DNA of 64,000 nt from Acholoe squamosa (Eukaryota > Annelida > Polychaeta > Phyllodocida > Polynoidae). This document shows, in pieces, positions 10,049 to 21,959 of this stretch. Position 1 is the first letter of the stretch; every line of letters begins with the position of its first letter. The translations under genes were made by a program, and so were the position numbers. The DNA lies in the NCBI GenBank assembly GCA_949317995.1, contig OX439041.1:13609501-13673500 (forward strand), in the 5' to 3' direction. Below the pieces are notes generated by a model that saw only the letters and a program-made list of their open reading frames with translations, did no database searches and was not told the origin of the DNA.

Positions 10049-11105
10049 AGAAAGATGTCCTCAGGTTTTACACAGATCCTAAACAACCTGGAAGTTTCAC
10101 CAGTGTTTCTAAACTTCAACGTCATCACTTCAAGAAAACAAAGAAAAAAACATAGAACAAGCATTGGAAGCTGTAGACGCATACACCAGACACAAACCTT
10201 AAAAGAGAAGATTTCCTAGAAGAAAAACACAAACATGGGGCATAGACAAACAGTGGCAACTTGATCTTATAGACATGCGAGAATTTTCAAAGGAAAACAA
10301 AGGATATCAGTACATCCTAGCGGGAATAGATGTGTTTTCAAGGTATGGTTTCGGGCAACCTGTGAAAAGTAAGAGAGCTGATGATGTCACAGAGGCTTTC
10401 AAAAAAATGAGCAAAGAAAGAAAACCTCAACAAATTCAAACTGACAAGGGCAAAGAGTTTGTCAACAAAATTTTCAAGAAACACTGTGAAGATCAAAACA
10501 TCAATTTTTTCACAGGAGAGAACGACGACGTGAAGTGTGCCTTAGCTGAAAGGTTCAACTCTACTATTCAAGGAAAAATGTGGAGATGTTTCTCTCATTT
10601 CAATAACTACAAATGGGTTGACTTGCTGCCCGACTTGGTTAAGTCCTACAATCTAACTTACCACAAAACCTTAGGAGCTGCCCCTTCAGACATAAATAAA
10701 GACAACTCAGAAGTCTTGTTTTACAGGTTGTACGATCAACCTCAAAAGAAAAAAGTTCCTGTCCTTAAGTTGAAGAGAAAAAATCAAGTGCGAATGTTGA
10801 AAACAAAGAAAACATTCAACAGAGGGTACAAACCTAACTGGACAGAGGAAATATACACAGTGGACGGTGTTTCACCCAAAGGGTACCACCTCAAAGATCT
10901 CCTTGAAGAAAAGATAAAAGGAAGCTTCTACTAACCTGAAGTTCAGAAGGTCCAAGCCCGTCACGGAAGACGCTACAACATAGAAAAAATAATCAAATAC
11001 AGAGGAAAAGGCAAGAAAAGAGCCTTCATCAAGTGGAAGGGTTATGGAGACAAGTTTAACTCTTGGGAACCTGTTAAGAACATAGACAAATGGCGTTTAC
11101 CTTAA
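10030..11105 (+). pseudogene. INT: Retroviral-type integrase with C-terminal chromodomain; frameshift and nonsense codons
   Basis: ATG at 10030-10032. N-terminal region FYTDPKQPGSF, then the RVE core with catalytic acidic residues in WQLDLIDM, QTDKGKEF and ALAERFNSTI, and finally a chromodomain (RRYNIEKIIKYRG, FIKWKGYGDKFNSWEPV). The chain is broken by a shift at an A7 run near 10150, by an in-frame TAA at 10200-10202 and by an in-frame TAA at 10932-10934 just before the chromodomain. Reading resumes in the same frame after both stops and ends at 11105, overlapping the penton ATG at 11090. Chromodomains on integrases are thought to steer insertion to modified chromatin. Confidence 0.93.
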
Positions 11106-12399
11106 CTCTACCTAGCAACTCGTCTATGAACGTGTTTCCTGACAACACTTTAACAAGTTACAACACTATTTTGGCAGAATACATTAACTCTCCTACTCAG
11201 TTAGAGTGTGCTCTTCAAGAAATAACCTGTCCTACCACGCCATTCTCTTGGCAGAGGGAGAAAACGATGTGAAAAACAACCTCCGCACTGTGGTAGCTTT
11301 ATTGAACAAACGCAGAAGAGAATTTTTTCCTCTGGGAAAACCAGGAGCCCATAGTGTCTTCAGTAGATCTTCAAGCTCTACATCGAATCTAACAGCCCAA
11401 TCTGCTTTGAAAAGAGGAGTAAAAATAACAAAGAACCTACGTCATGTCGATCCTGTGGGACCTACTGAATCCATTCCTCCTGCTGGTCCTGAAAGTGAAA
11501 GTTCACCGACTCCTGCTGCTGCGCCTGAGACACCATCTGGAGGATCCACTCCTAACCAACCGTCACCAGAAGAGGAGGAAAAGGAGGAGGATAAGGGGGA
11601 ACGTGACACGGCAGGCAGAGAGAAGAGGGAAATATCGCCAGCTGTTGCTGAAATGATGTCAATGGATGACAGGGGCAAAAGATCTGTTTCTTATTTTGAA
11701 GAAAATGCCGTCTTCACAGACTCTGCTCATGTTTCTCCTCTGTCTCCCAGTCAGTTACAGGCTGTCAAAATATCTACACACTTCAAAGAAATAAGTAGAT
11801 TCCTCTCTAAGTATTACTTCAAGGAAGGGAGCACCTACAAAATGTTTGCCTTAGAAGGTGTCAACCTGGAAAGCAACTCAGAGTTGATAGGATACTTGAA
11901 CAGGACCATAAATAAACTACAGAGCATGTTGGTAAGAAAACTAAGAAACTACAGAAAGAACAACAAAGCCACCGTGTTTCACTACAACAGATATACTATG
12001 AAAAGTGTAATTTCCTTGCCTCCTGGTGTTGTCATGCAACTCCCAGAAAACTTAGGGAAACAATTAGGTTTCGACGGAAGTGTTTTCCTGAGTGGCAAGA
12101 CGTAAAGCCCCTACATAGTAGACCTTCAGTACAAAAGTCGATGTGCTTTCGCGTACTCTGACATAGTCAAGCACAGTCTAGTGGGTGATTCTAAAGCACC
12201 CCTTCTGAGGCAAATCAACATAAATCGCTACAACAGTGACATGCAAACCATAAGTTTTCAAAACTTGATATATCTGCCAGTCACTAAAACCACCTTCAGA
12301 CAGATAGGCATATACTTAAAAGACAAGACCGGGGAACCGATACCATTTGAAAGCGGATCAGTGTCGGTGGTACTTGCCTTCAGACCTCTTCTAGGATAG
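11090..12399 (+). pseudogene. penton: Penton / minor capsid protein; frameshift and one nonsense codon
   Basis: Single jelly-roll vertex protein. The N-terminus FTLTLPSNSSMNVFPDN is the usual Polinton minor-capsid start. The frame shifts near 11255, then runs to a TAA at 12103-12105, after which the same frame goes on with PYIVDLQYKSRCAFAYSD, LVGDSKAPLLRQI and the end FESGSVSVVLAFRPLLG. Between about 11450 and 11640 sits a long low-complexity insert rich in Pro/Ser and then Glu (PSPEEEEKEEDKGERD), which looks like a surface loop extension. The start overlaps the integrase end. Confidence 0.88.
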
Positions 12400-12405
12400 G
12401 GGTAT

Positions 12406-12882
12406 ATGACCATGCTTCACTACTATGGAACCCCTCCCTACCTGGCCCCTAGGGGTCAGTATGCTGAATACTACAGAAAATCACAGTTTGGGAACGGCGC
12501 TTTACCGGCATACGGAGGCAGGGGCAGACAAAGAGGACATGTACTGGGATCGTTAATAGGTGGTTTACTGAGAGGAGCTGTTCCCCTCTTGAGTACTATA
12601 GGACGCTCAGCTGCCAAATCTGCAGGTAAAGCCTTGCTTTCTACAGGAGCTGGAGTGTTGTCAGATGTGGTAGCAGGAAAAGGTTTCAAGAAAAGTGTAG
12701 TCAGGAGAAGTAAAGCAACAGGTAAGCAGTTACTCAAAAGGGCTGCTTCTTCTGCTCAAGGATACATAAAAGGTACATCTGGACCTCCTCCAGCCAAACG
12801 ACGAGCAACCGGCAAGCGTGGAGGACGTAAGGGGCAACGAGGCAGAGGTAGAGGTCAAGGCAGAGGAAACACCTTGTTCTAG
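12406..12882 (+). CDS. pVI-like minor capsid/core protein
   Basis: Intact 158-codon ORF. Gly-rich GRGRQRGHVLGSLIGGLL, an amphipathic helix region (AVPLLSTIGRSAAKSAG), VLSDVVAGKGFKKS, and a strongly basic tail of Arg/Gly repeats. This layout is the usual Polinton/adintovirus protein compared with adenovirus pVI/pX: membrane-active helix plus DNA-binding tail. It follows penton by six bases and precedes hexon by two. The role is by family and position. Confidence 0.8.
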   Translation: MTMLHYYGTPPYLAPRGQYAEYYRKSQFGNGALPAYGGRGRQRGHVLGSLIGGLLRGAVPLLSTIGRSAAKSAGKALLSTGAGVLSDVVAGKGFKKSVVRRSKATGKQLLKRAASSAQGYIKGTSGPPPAKRRATGKRGGRKGQRGRGRGQGRGNTLF

Positions 12883-12884
12883 TC

Positions 12885-14192
12885 ATGAGTCTCATTCATC
12901 TCAAGGGTTAAGTATGTGCAGTAGGAGAACTAGACCTACACGCCTTACCTGTCACTCAAAAGGACATTTTAAAGTGTCAAGTAATAACCAAGACTACCAA
13001 CAATGCCCTCACTCCACACACTGAAACCTTTGACTTCACCTTCGAACCAAGCAACCTGTACCCAGACCTCTAAGAAACTGAGATGTACATGGAACTGGAA
13101 GCCGTGGCGGCCGATGGAACAACTCACCTTGCCGTTGACATAGAAGCTGCTCCAGTCAACAACTTGGCACACGCTCTCTTTGCATCCTGTCAGTTGCTCA
13201 TAAATGGAGAGAAAGTCACCGGCAACAATGAAGACTATGGTCTCAAGGCCTACATTAGACACAATTTGTTGCAACAAAGAAGACAAAGAGACTCGTCTGA
13301 AAGGATGTCAGAAGTACATGAAAGACACCTGTGGGCACATGGAAACCAGAGTGGGCGCCAATGCAGGATGGACGGCACGGAGAGCAGAATTCAGTGCCCG
13401 CAACAAACACGCCTTAGTCATGAGGCCCCTCCTGGATTTGATCAAACAGTGCAAGGTCTTGCCTCCGAACTGTGAAATCAAGTTCATCTTCGAAAAAAAT
13501 CAACCCAATTACTACATGATGCAAGCAGCCGATCAAAACTACTGGATCAAAATCACCAAAGCTGAAATGTCACTTCTCCAGAAAAGTGTCGACGACGAGG
13601 TGGTAAAACTCACATCAGCAGTGTGAGGAACCCACATTGGGGACCTTTCAACTATCACATAGCCAGGTGTAAAGTCACTAAACACACTTTGGACGGCGGC
13701 TCACAAGACTACAGTTGGACTCAACCTGACACTACTCAAATCCCCATAGTCTTGTGTATGATAAAGGAAACAGCAGCTGCTGGGACTAAGACAGAAAATT
13801 CTTTCAACTGCAGACATTTCAACGTGAAGGAAATTTGCGTGAGATATGACGATCAGAAGTTTGAGTTGAAGACTGACTTCGAAACAGGCAACTGCATCAG
13901 AGCCTACAGTCGAATGTTCATAGACAGTGGGTTGTCGGCTTTAAGGCAAGACTGTGGCATAACTTTGGAAGATTTCAAAGGTGGGTATTCATTCTTTGTT
14001 TTCGACCTCACCCCAGACAGAGCACCTGAAGACCGTCGTATAAATCTCATCAAGCAAGGAATGCTGGGCATTTCCCTCAGGTTTGCCGCCCCGACTACTT
14101 ATGCCATATCTGCCGTCTTGTGTTCCTTCTATGACAACAACAACCAACTGACGGCTGACTGTCTTCCTGTCACAGACTACCACATGAACTGA
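12885..14192 (+). pseudogene. MCP: Hexon / major capsid protein (double jelly roll); two TAA codons and frameshifts
   Basis: ATG at 12885-12887; an in-frame TAA follows at 12909-12911 and another at 13071-13073, each with the hexon-like sequence continuing in the same frame (VGELDLHALPVTQKD; MYMELEAVAADG). The frame then shifts near 13270 and again near 13620. The C-terminal half is well preserved: NVKEICVRYDDQKFE, GGYSFFVFDLTPD, LIKQGMLGISLRFAAP. About 435 codons in total, slightly short for the family. Forms the icosahedral shell with penton. Confidence 0.92.
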
Positions 14193-14197
14193 GAAGA

Positions 14198-14515
14198 ATG
14201 AGAACTTCAGACATAACAGCTGCACTGGGAAACCATCCACACACAAGGCATTCCTACCTGGGAACTTTTGCCAGTGATCAATGTCCTAAGAAACCAATTC
14301 CCTCTACGTGTTTCATCAGTAACACAGATCCAAGTTCTAAACCTGGACAGCACTGGGTGGCATTTTACATTTCTCATGAAGGGTATGTGTTCTACTTTGA
14401 TCCCTATGGTTTACCCCAATTAACTATATATCACCAGAGGTTTATGCAGAAGTCGTCAGATGGCCATGGGTCGTTCAGCAGAAAACTAGGCCAGACGATG
14501 ACAGCCTATCGCTAA
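14198..14515 (+). pseudogene. PRO: Adenain-like cysteine protease, C-terminal catalytic part missing
   Basis: Capsid-maturation protease. The N-terminus carries YLGTFASDQCPKK, CFISNTDPSSKPGQHWVAFY with the catalytic His, and YFDPYGLP with the acidic residue. The part that should contain the Gln/Ser and catalytic Cys (C-G-x-Y/F-C-like motif) is not present: the ORF ends in an unrelated tail and I see no such motif in any frame up to about 14640. The copy is 106 codons, about half of the usual length. Last recognised gene of the element. Confidence 0.85.
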
Positions 14516-14573
14516 CGCTAACGGCTGACAGCAAAGTTGGATGGGCTCATAGACAACAAAAAACTCATGTGAA

Positions 14574-14579
14574 AATAAA
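14574..14579 (+). terminator. Polyadenylation signal AATAAA after the protease
   Basis: AATAAA 59 bases beyond the protease stop on the coding strand; a plausible shared 3' end for the rightward genes. Confidence 0.45.
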
Positions 14580-15162
14580 CTTTCCCTCACTCTCCTACTT
14601 GAAACTTCTCACATACTTAATTAAACATGTGATTTTGCCAATGCAGTAATTAATCTTTAGTTTTATAGTCTTTGTTATTCATATTTTAGTAAATTTTAGA
14701 AATTTTAGGCAGCAACCTTGATCTTGGCACAGTGCCAGAGCAGGACCTTTGCTCCAGCCAGGAGATATAAAAAGATGATTTAAAACTGAATTAAAGCTCA
14801 CATCTTTCCATCCAAGCAGAAGTAGCAAGTACCCTGCTAGCACTACTCATCCAAATAATGTCTTTTTTACGTAAATCACACAAGTTTTCACGTAAGAATA
14901 ACGTAAATTGCACAAGTTGTGCTAGCTGGGTAAAGTGTGCCATAGTTGTATGGATGAAATTTGGAAGCCATGCATAAAGTGAAAGTGTGTTAAAAATCAT
15001 ACGGTACCATTGGTACCAAATTTTAGACTACAACAAAGGCATCTGCGCTCTGCCGCTCCCATAGGAAGTAGAGTCGGCAGGGGGCTCGGCCTACAGAAAA
15101 CAAGTACAAAACTTTTACGCTAAAACGTGTGGAGCCCACTGCATTAACTTCCTAATACAGAC
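14580..15162. other. Gap between adintovirus protease and 15163 ORF
   Basis: AT-rich, no gene seen. Contains the first copy of the 99-bp palindromic MITE and an inverted GGTACCATTGGTACC palindrome at about 15003-15017. The right terminus of the viral element probably lies here, but no terminal repeat can be identified without the left end. Confidence 0.5.
14832..14930. mobile_element. 99-bp palindromic MITE, copy 1
   Basis: Begins CCCTGCTAGCAC and ends GTGCTAGCTGGG, with the interior also largely self-complementary. Two closely related 99-bp copies lie at 18159 and 21277. A 2-3 bp target duplication (TA) is possible but weak. Confidence 0.75.
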
Positions 15163-15588
15163 ATGTCGCACCAAGGACCCACACCACACTGTGAAAAGGT
15201 TTTCTCAGGTGCCCTTCAACTTAATGGACAAAATAGTAAGCCCCTTGCTCAGGAAAAGAGAGAAGAAGAGGAGATGGATTTCGAAATGAGTCCAGAAGAA
15301 GTAGCAGTGAAAATAGACGTGAGCAACCTGTTGGTGAAAGGGAAAGTAAAACGTGAATTGGACATGATCGACGGGCTTCAGAGCACGGCGGAAGTAATAG
15401 ACAAGATTCTCATGATCATGGGCGAGTTAATGGACAAAGTGGTAGCCCTGGAGGAGAATGACATAGGAAGAAGAGCCCTGAAGGATTTGATGGAGAGAAT
15501 GCGTGCCTTAGAGGATCGTAGCCAAAGTCCAACTCCAGCTAAGACCGGGTGCAGTTGGTACTGCAACAAGAATTCATTTTCCATATAA
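15163..15588 (+). CDS. Hypothetical 141-aa protein, probable coiled coil
   Basis: Open frame starting ATG after a C/A-rich leader, not recognised. Acidic N-terminal part (EKREEEEMDFEMSPEE), then heptad-like hydrophobic spacing across IDGLQSTAEVIDKILMIMG and LMDKVVALEEND to about residue 125, suggesting a short coiled coil; two Cys near the C-terminus. An AATAAA lies at about 15664. It could be a last gene of the viral element, a host exon, or chance; its intactness and separation from the viral block do not decide this. Confidence 0.4.
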   Translation: MSHQGPTPHCEKVFSGALQLNGQNSKPLAQEKREEEEMDFEMSPEEVAVKIDVSNLLVKGKVKRELDMIDGLQSTAEVIDKILMIMGELMDKVVALEENDIGRRALKDLMERMRALEDRSQSPTPAKTGCSWYCNKNSFSI

Positions 15589-17257
15589 TACCCATGTACT
15601 CTGCTTGCAAGCATATGTCATTATAATGATTCATACCTAGCATGTACTCTGATTCGAAGAAAGAATAAAAAGATTGAATTCAAAAAGAACCGAGTTGTGT
15701 TTTTGTAGCATTTTAATCTGATATAAAAAATGAGTCATAAGTATTGCGTAAATCCATAGAAATATTGCATCAGAACATGAGTCATGGTTGTTGTGTAATT
15801 TCTTACAAGCATTGCGCAATACACCTTCATGCGTAGGTCATACGTTTTGCAAGTAGGTTAGTAGGTCACTTCTGGTTTGCAAGTAGGTCAACCCTAGGTA
15901 TTGCACAATTCTCTTAATTTATGCAACTAGGTCAGGTCACGAGGTCAAATGGGATCCAGCTCTCTGATTGGTCGGAAAAAATAAGGTCATGACCTTATGA
16001 TGTCACTTCCTGTCAAATCCAGACCTCTGATTGGCTGAAACTAGGTCACTTCCGGTCTACCAGTAGGTCATGACCTAGTTAGTAGCTAATCCATTGCGCT
16101 CAGTTTGCATGTATATACTACTGTTATATTATGTGAAAATGGTTGAGAATGAATTAACCATTATAAATCATTATATGTCTACCCACACCCTTATGGCCAC
16201 ATAGGGGATGTACAATAATATATTCACCTTTTATTAAGGGAGGCGAGGTCACAGCTGCCTGCCCATTGTGCTGTAGATAATTGTGGTGTGTCATATGAGA
16301 GGGACTTGACACTTCCCTCTTCATTGAAGGTATTTATCTCAACATTGATTAATTACCAATTTTAATCAAAGAGAAACCAGGTAGGGCCAGGATGATTCGT
16401 GAGGCTGAGGTTAATACATGGCAAACATGAGTGATATACAGACTATAGAGGATAGGCACCATTTGGGAAAGGTGCATTTCACAGGATACTATCATATACC
16501 ATTTTATTATGCCATAAATTGTAACATATGATCATATTAATGCATGAATATATGAGGCATTAATACATATATCTCCATATGAGCGTTCATGCTCCACTGC
16601 ACACCAGCTATGTCAAATATACATAAGTTATAACACCAAAAGACTGAACAATAGGTACATAAGTAACGACGCCATAACCTTTCGGTCACTCTAGCCTCGC
16701 TCCTGAGCAACCGAGGTCAAATATGAAAACAGTTATGAAACTGCCGTGATAAGATGGTCAAAATGAGCTCAAGATCAAGGCCCAACTTTTATTATTAAGG
16801 AAGTTATGCAACCGAGACTGTTTCGACCTCCAAATGTGCCACAGACAAACCCGGCGCAAGTTACGTGCCTAGAAAGCGGGCAGTGGTAACTTGACATATT
16901 CAACTTTGCGCATGCACAATTTGGAAGCTCTAAACGCATAAACCACAGAGTTATGAGGGTATAAACATACCAAACTAACCAAGACAATGGGGATGCTGGG
17001 AGGCTCATGGGGGCGCCCTATGCACCCCCATGGACATGAAAGACCCCCCTCTAACAACCAGAGACTAAGGCAGATGCCACTGGCTCCACTCAGTCTGAGG
17101 GGCCAAGCCAGGAAGTGGTACTTATACACCTGGCAAGCACCTCTAGAAATCAGAATCACCAGAACCACCACTGAGGTAACATCTCCAGTTCAACTCTCCT
17201 GCTACCTGCTATAGCTCTGCACTATGCTGGGTTAGACTATGCCAGACAGGCATAGGA
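15589..17257. other. Non-coding stretch with AGGTCA cluster
   Basis: No gene supported. The first 250 bases hold the AGGTCA half-site cluster annotated separately; the rest is AT-rich without clear repeats. ORFs of 60-100 codons near 16.8-17.2 kb overlap each other on both strands and show no protein-like features. Confidence 0.5.
15826..16080. promoter_or_regulatory. Cluster of AGGTCA nuclear-receptor-type half-sites
   Basis: At least eight AGGTCA hexamers on the plus strand plus reverse copies. Two form the perfect inverted repeat AGGTCATGACCT (15984-15995 and 16065-16076), the spacing-zero palindrome bound by some nuclear receptors. Two ATTGG (inverted CCAAT) boxes lie among them. It may be a regulatory element or simply a degenerate tandem repeat that happens to contain this hexamer. 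Confidence 0.5.
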
Positions 17258-18932
<1,675 letters not shown>

Positions 18933-19619
18933 TTTTGTGTGACGATTTGATGGGGAGTTAAGGTTTGCAGACATGTATGCATTAAAAAAAGAGATATATT
19001 TTGTTTGTTTTCTCATTTACTGGGGGGGGGACATCAGCAGGTATTTACTTGTCAAAGTCTCCAAAGATGTCAGCCACAGCTATATATGTGTACATGTATT
19101 ACACACTGCATCGGAATGAGAGACTTGAGAAACTACAACAGCTTGGTAGGAAGGACATTGCCTTTTCTATTCCAGAATAACATCAAATAGGTGACAGTCA
19201 TGGAGCTTATTGATTATTTTATGCTAATGATTGTGGCATAAGGTGAATCTAGTGAATTTTCTATTGCCCTTTCTATTCACATGACATTCTATAGAATGAA
19301 ACCATGATAAACATAGGATTTGGGGACATCTGTCACAACAATTGATTATAACTGTGTGCAGAAAGTCCATTCAAAGGTAGTGCTGCTACCTGGTGTGGAT
19401 TCAACATCCAAGTATCTAAACATATTGATCTTAACACCTATTAATCAACTGTTTCAACTCTAAACATCTAAACCTGTTTAGCGTAAATGTTTAAATAATA
19501 AAAGTGTTCATATCCTAAATGTGTAGTCGATGAGACACATAACTGACCTATATGTTTAGGTTTTAAATGTGTTTAGACCTAAACATGTTTAAAATCTAAA
19601 CACCATTTTTGCAGTATAT

Positions 19620-20426
19620 GAGAAGGTCTTATAGAATCCACAAGATTGGCCAACACTAACTTCACTGGGGTAAATAAGGAGAACGAATTTGATCACTCTT
19701 CAGGTAAAATCTACTTTTTTCAATTTAGTATGAGGCATAAACCTCCTCCTAGCCTTTTGATTTCAATGGCTATCTCCAATAAGGTGACATAAATACAGCA
19801 GTTGTGATATATACCGAGGTAGCAGATTGTCCATTAGGCACAGCCATTGTTGTAGCTTGTTACCGATAAGAGCAATCAGATGGGTACCAGTTGTCCCCCT
19901 CCCAAGAGGCCCAGTGAAGAGTTGGTATTATTTTATAGGCTGACAATTAATCCTGCTAAGTCAGTATACCATATTGAGATACCTTCATGGGTGGCTGACA
20001 GCGAGATGCATTTTTTTACCTTTTAGTGGTTTTAGTCTCATTAAAAAACAGCTTGGTGCACATCCGCCAATTTACAGTGAGTGATACATTAAAAGGTAAA
20101 AAGAAATAGTCAAATGACTGATCAGCCTCACTACCTCAATGTTCAAGTGCATAAAACTAAACTTGGTTATCTATGTCCTTGTCTAGATCTAGTGTACCAT
20201 ACACCAAGCCATAGAAGGTAATTCAATCTGGTAAGTCGTGATCGGTGTCTTATATTAGCAGGGACAACTTATAATAGATTACTACTAAACTGGTCTGGAC
20301 AAACAAGTGTAGGAGAGTAAATGAACATAGTCTCTAGGTAGCAACTACGCAGATGTTCTATGTAGAATCATCTGAAAATGTTATGTCCTGAATACGTTCC
20401 AGAAAATTTAGAACAATTTCACATGA

Positions 20427-20429
<3 letters not shown>
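19620..20429. other. Non-coding stretch, no gene seen
   Basis: AT-rich and unremarkable, except for a roughly 60-base stretch at 20320-20385 (containing GTCTCTAGGTAGCAACTAC) that recurs at about 59525-59585, so a dispersed repeat. Confidence 0.5.

Positions 20430-20501
<72 letters not shown>
20430..20501. repeat. (ATT)n microsatellite
   Basis: About 72 bases of ATT repeats directly before duplicated segment copy 2. Confidence 0.97.
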
Positions 20502-20502
<1 letters not shown>

Positions 20503-21762
20503 CTCACAGGTGGAGTGGAACAGAACTTTATACTTTATAAACAATTGTATATTTACTGTGTGTGGAAATTACCTGCATATTAACATTTGTATGACTCATA
20601 CATAACTATACTGCCTAAGCCGAATAAACCAGTGATAACTGGAATAACACTAATAAGAGCTTGATATTCTCACTCTCTATATACCACTAGTCATATGATA
20701 TTTCTCATATGACAACTTGATCATGCACAATTACTAGTATGACAATACAGAATAACAGATAGTTAGAAAGAATAAAATACAAGGTGAGAGATATGTAAAG
20801 AGTCGGTTAGGCAAAATGAGGGATGTGCACCAAGAAGGATAGGCCAAATGAGCGATTGGCAAGGGAACTATCATTTATTTAAACAACAATGGGGTTTGGG
20901 ATGGTGAGTGTCCACACAAAGACGAAGTATTACTACCCCTCAGGGTCTGAATAGTGCACTCAAAACCTGGCAGTTCCGAAACTAGCCAGTGGTGACGACT
21001 TTAGGTCACCAGGTTGACAATACCAAAAGCTTTCTCGAGTAACCTTTTTAGGTGAAAGAAGAAAATTTCAAAAACATAATACCTAAAACAACTACCTTAG
21101 GTGGTCAGAATGATGACTTTAGGTGGTCAACCTGACAACCTAAGTTGTCAGTATGACGACTCTGTATTGTCAGTATTATCAATGATGAATCATCGGCTTG
21201 TATAATTGTACATGTACATATAGAATATGTATAGAACAGTAGTTTTTGAAGACCTTTGGCTCTTATTTGAAACCAACCCTGCTAGCACAACTCATTTAAA
21301 TTATGTCTCTTTTACGTAAAACACATGAGTTTTCACATAAGAATGATGTAAATTGCACAAGTTGTGCTAGCTGGGAAGGCCCCCATTTTCCATATTCTAC
21401 TTTCATGCTGGTCAAATCTGACAGGCGATTTTAAAAAAACCTTTGCATTTTGAAAGTCTAAACACAGTTTTTGAAGTGTACCACTGCCCTCAGTGGTAGC
21501 AGTGGAAAATGAATATTCAAAACTCAATAGCAGTTGCTATTTCCGAGTAAGCTACATGTACCATGTTGACAAGCAAAATGGATAGTGGACTATACACTGC
21601 AAAAATGGTGTTTAGATCCTAACACAATTCTAAACATATTCTTGCAATGTTTTTGTAATCACATTAATTTCCTAAACATGTTTAGCCAAACAATGTGCTT
21701 AGCTCAAGTGGTTAGAAATGTAGGTGTTTAGGTTAAAACTTTGTGTTTAGATATCTATGAAG
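20502..21762. repeat. Duplicated segment, copy 2
   Basis: Direct repeat of 17384-18932, 288 bases shorter through an internal deletion. It ends abruptly at 21762 inside a partial copy of the TIR transposon, next to the PIN-like pseudogene. Confidence 0.9.
21277..21375. mobile_element. 99-bp palindromic MITE, copy 3
   Basis: Same termini as copies 1 and 2; part of duplicated segment copy 2. Confidence 0.75.
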
Positions 21763-21959
21763 CTGCTTTCAGTGAACCTGTGAATACTGAAAAAAGCAAT
21801 GTGCCTTTCAGCAAAACCATTTGACTTCAAACTACATTGTATATTCTGTGGGGGACACCTGAATACAAGGGTTGGGTGTAAACAACCACACAAATACTGA
21901 AAGGTGGTACATGAAGTGATGAATATGGACTACATGTGTAGAAATTGTGCGTACAGCTG

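Larger units (their letters stand above)
1..14640. mobile_element. Integrated adintovirus / Maverick-Polinton element, left end off-window
   Basis: The block holds the diagnostic set of this family: protein-primed PolB, retroviral-type integrase, FtsK/HerA-type packaging ATPase, double-jelly-roll hexon, penton, pVI-like and pX-like proteins and an adenain-like protease. PolB and one accessory gene run leftward; all other genes run rightward with very short spacers or overlaps. The left terminus lies outside the window, so terminal inverted repeats cannot be compared, and the right end is placed only approximately after the protease and an AATAAA signal. Most core genes carry frameshifts or nonsense codons, so this is a decayed copy. 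The family call is firm; the exact right boundary is not. Confidence 0.92.

Noticed and set aside
10200-13073. TAA reassigned as a sense codon in the virus
   Set aside because: Several neighbouring genes end at TAA in the right place (death-domain gene, 8740 gene, integrase end), so decay is simpler; kept only as a point to check.
16775-17214. Overlapping 75-100 codon ORFs on both strands
   Set aside because: No protein-like composition, no motif, mutual overlap; chance ORFs.
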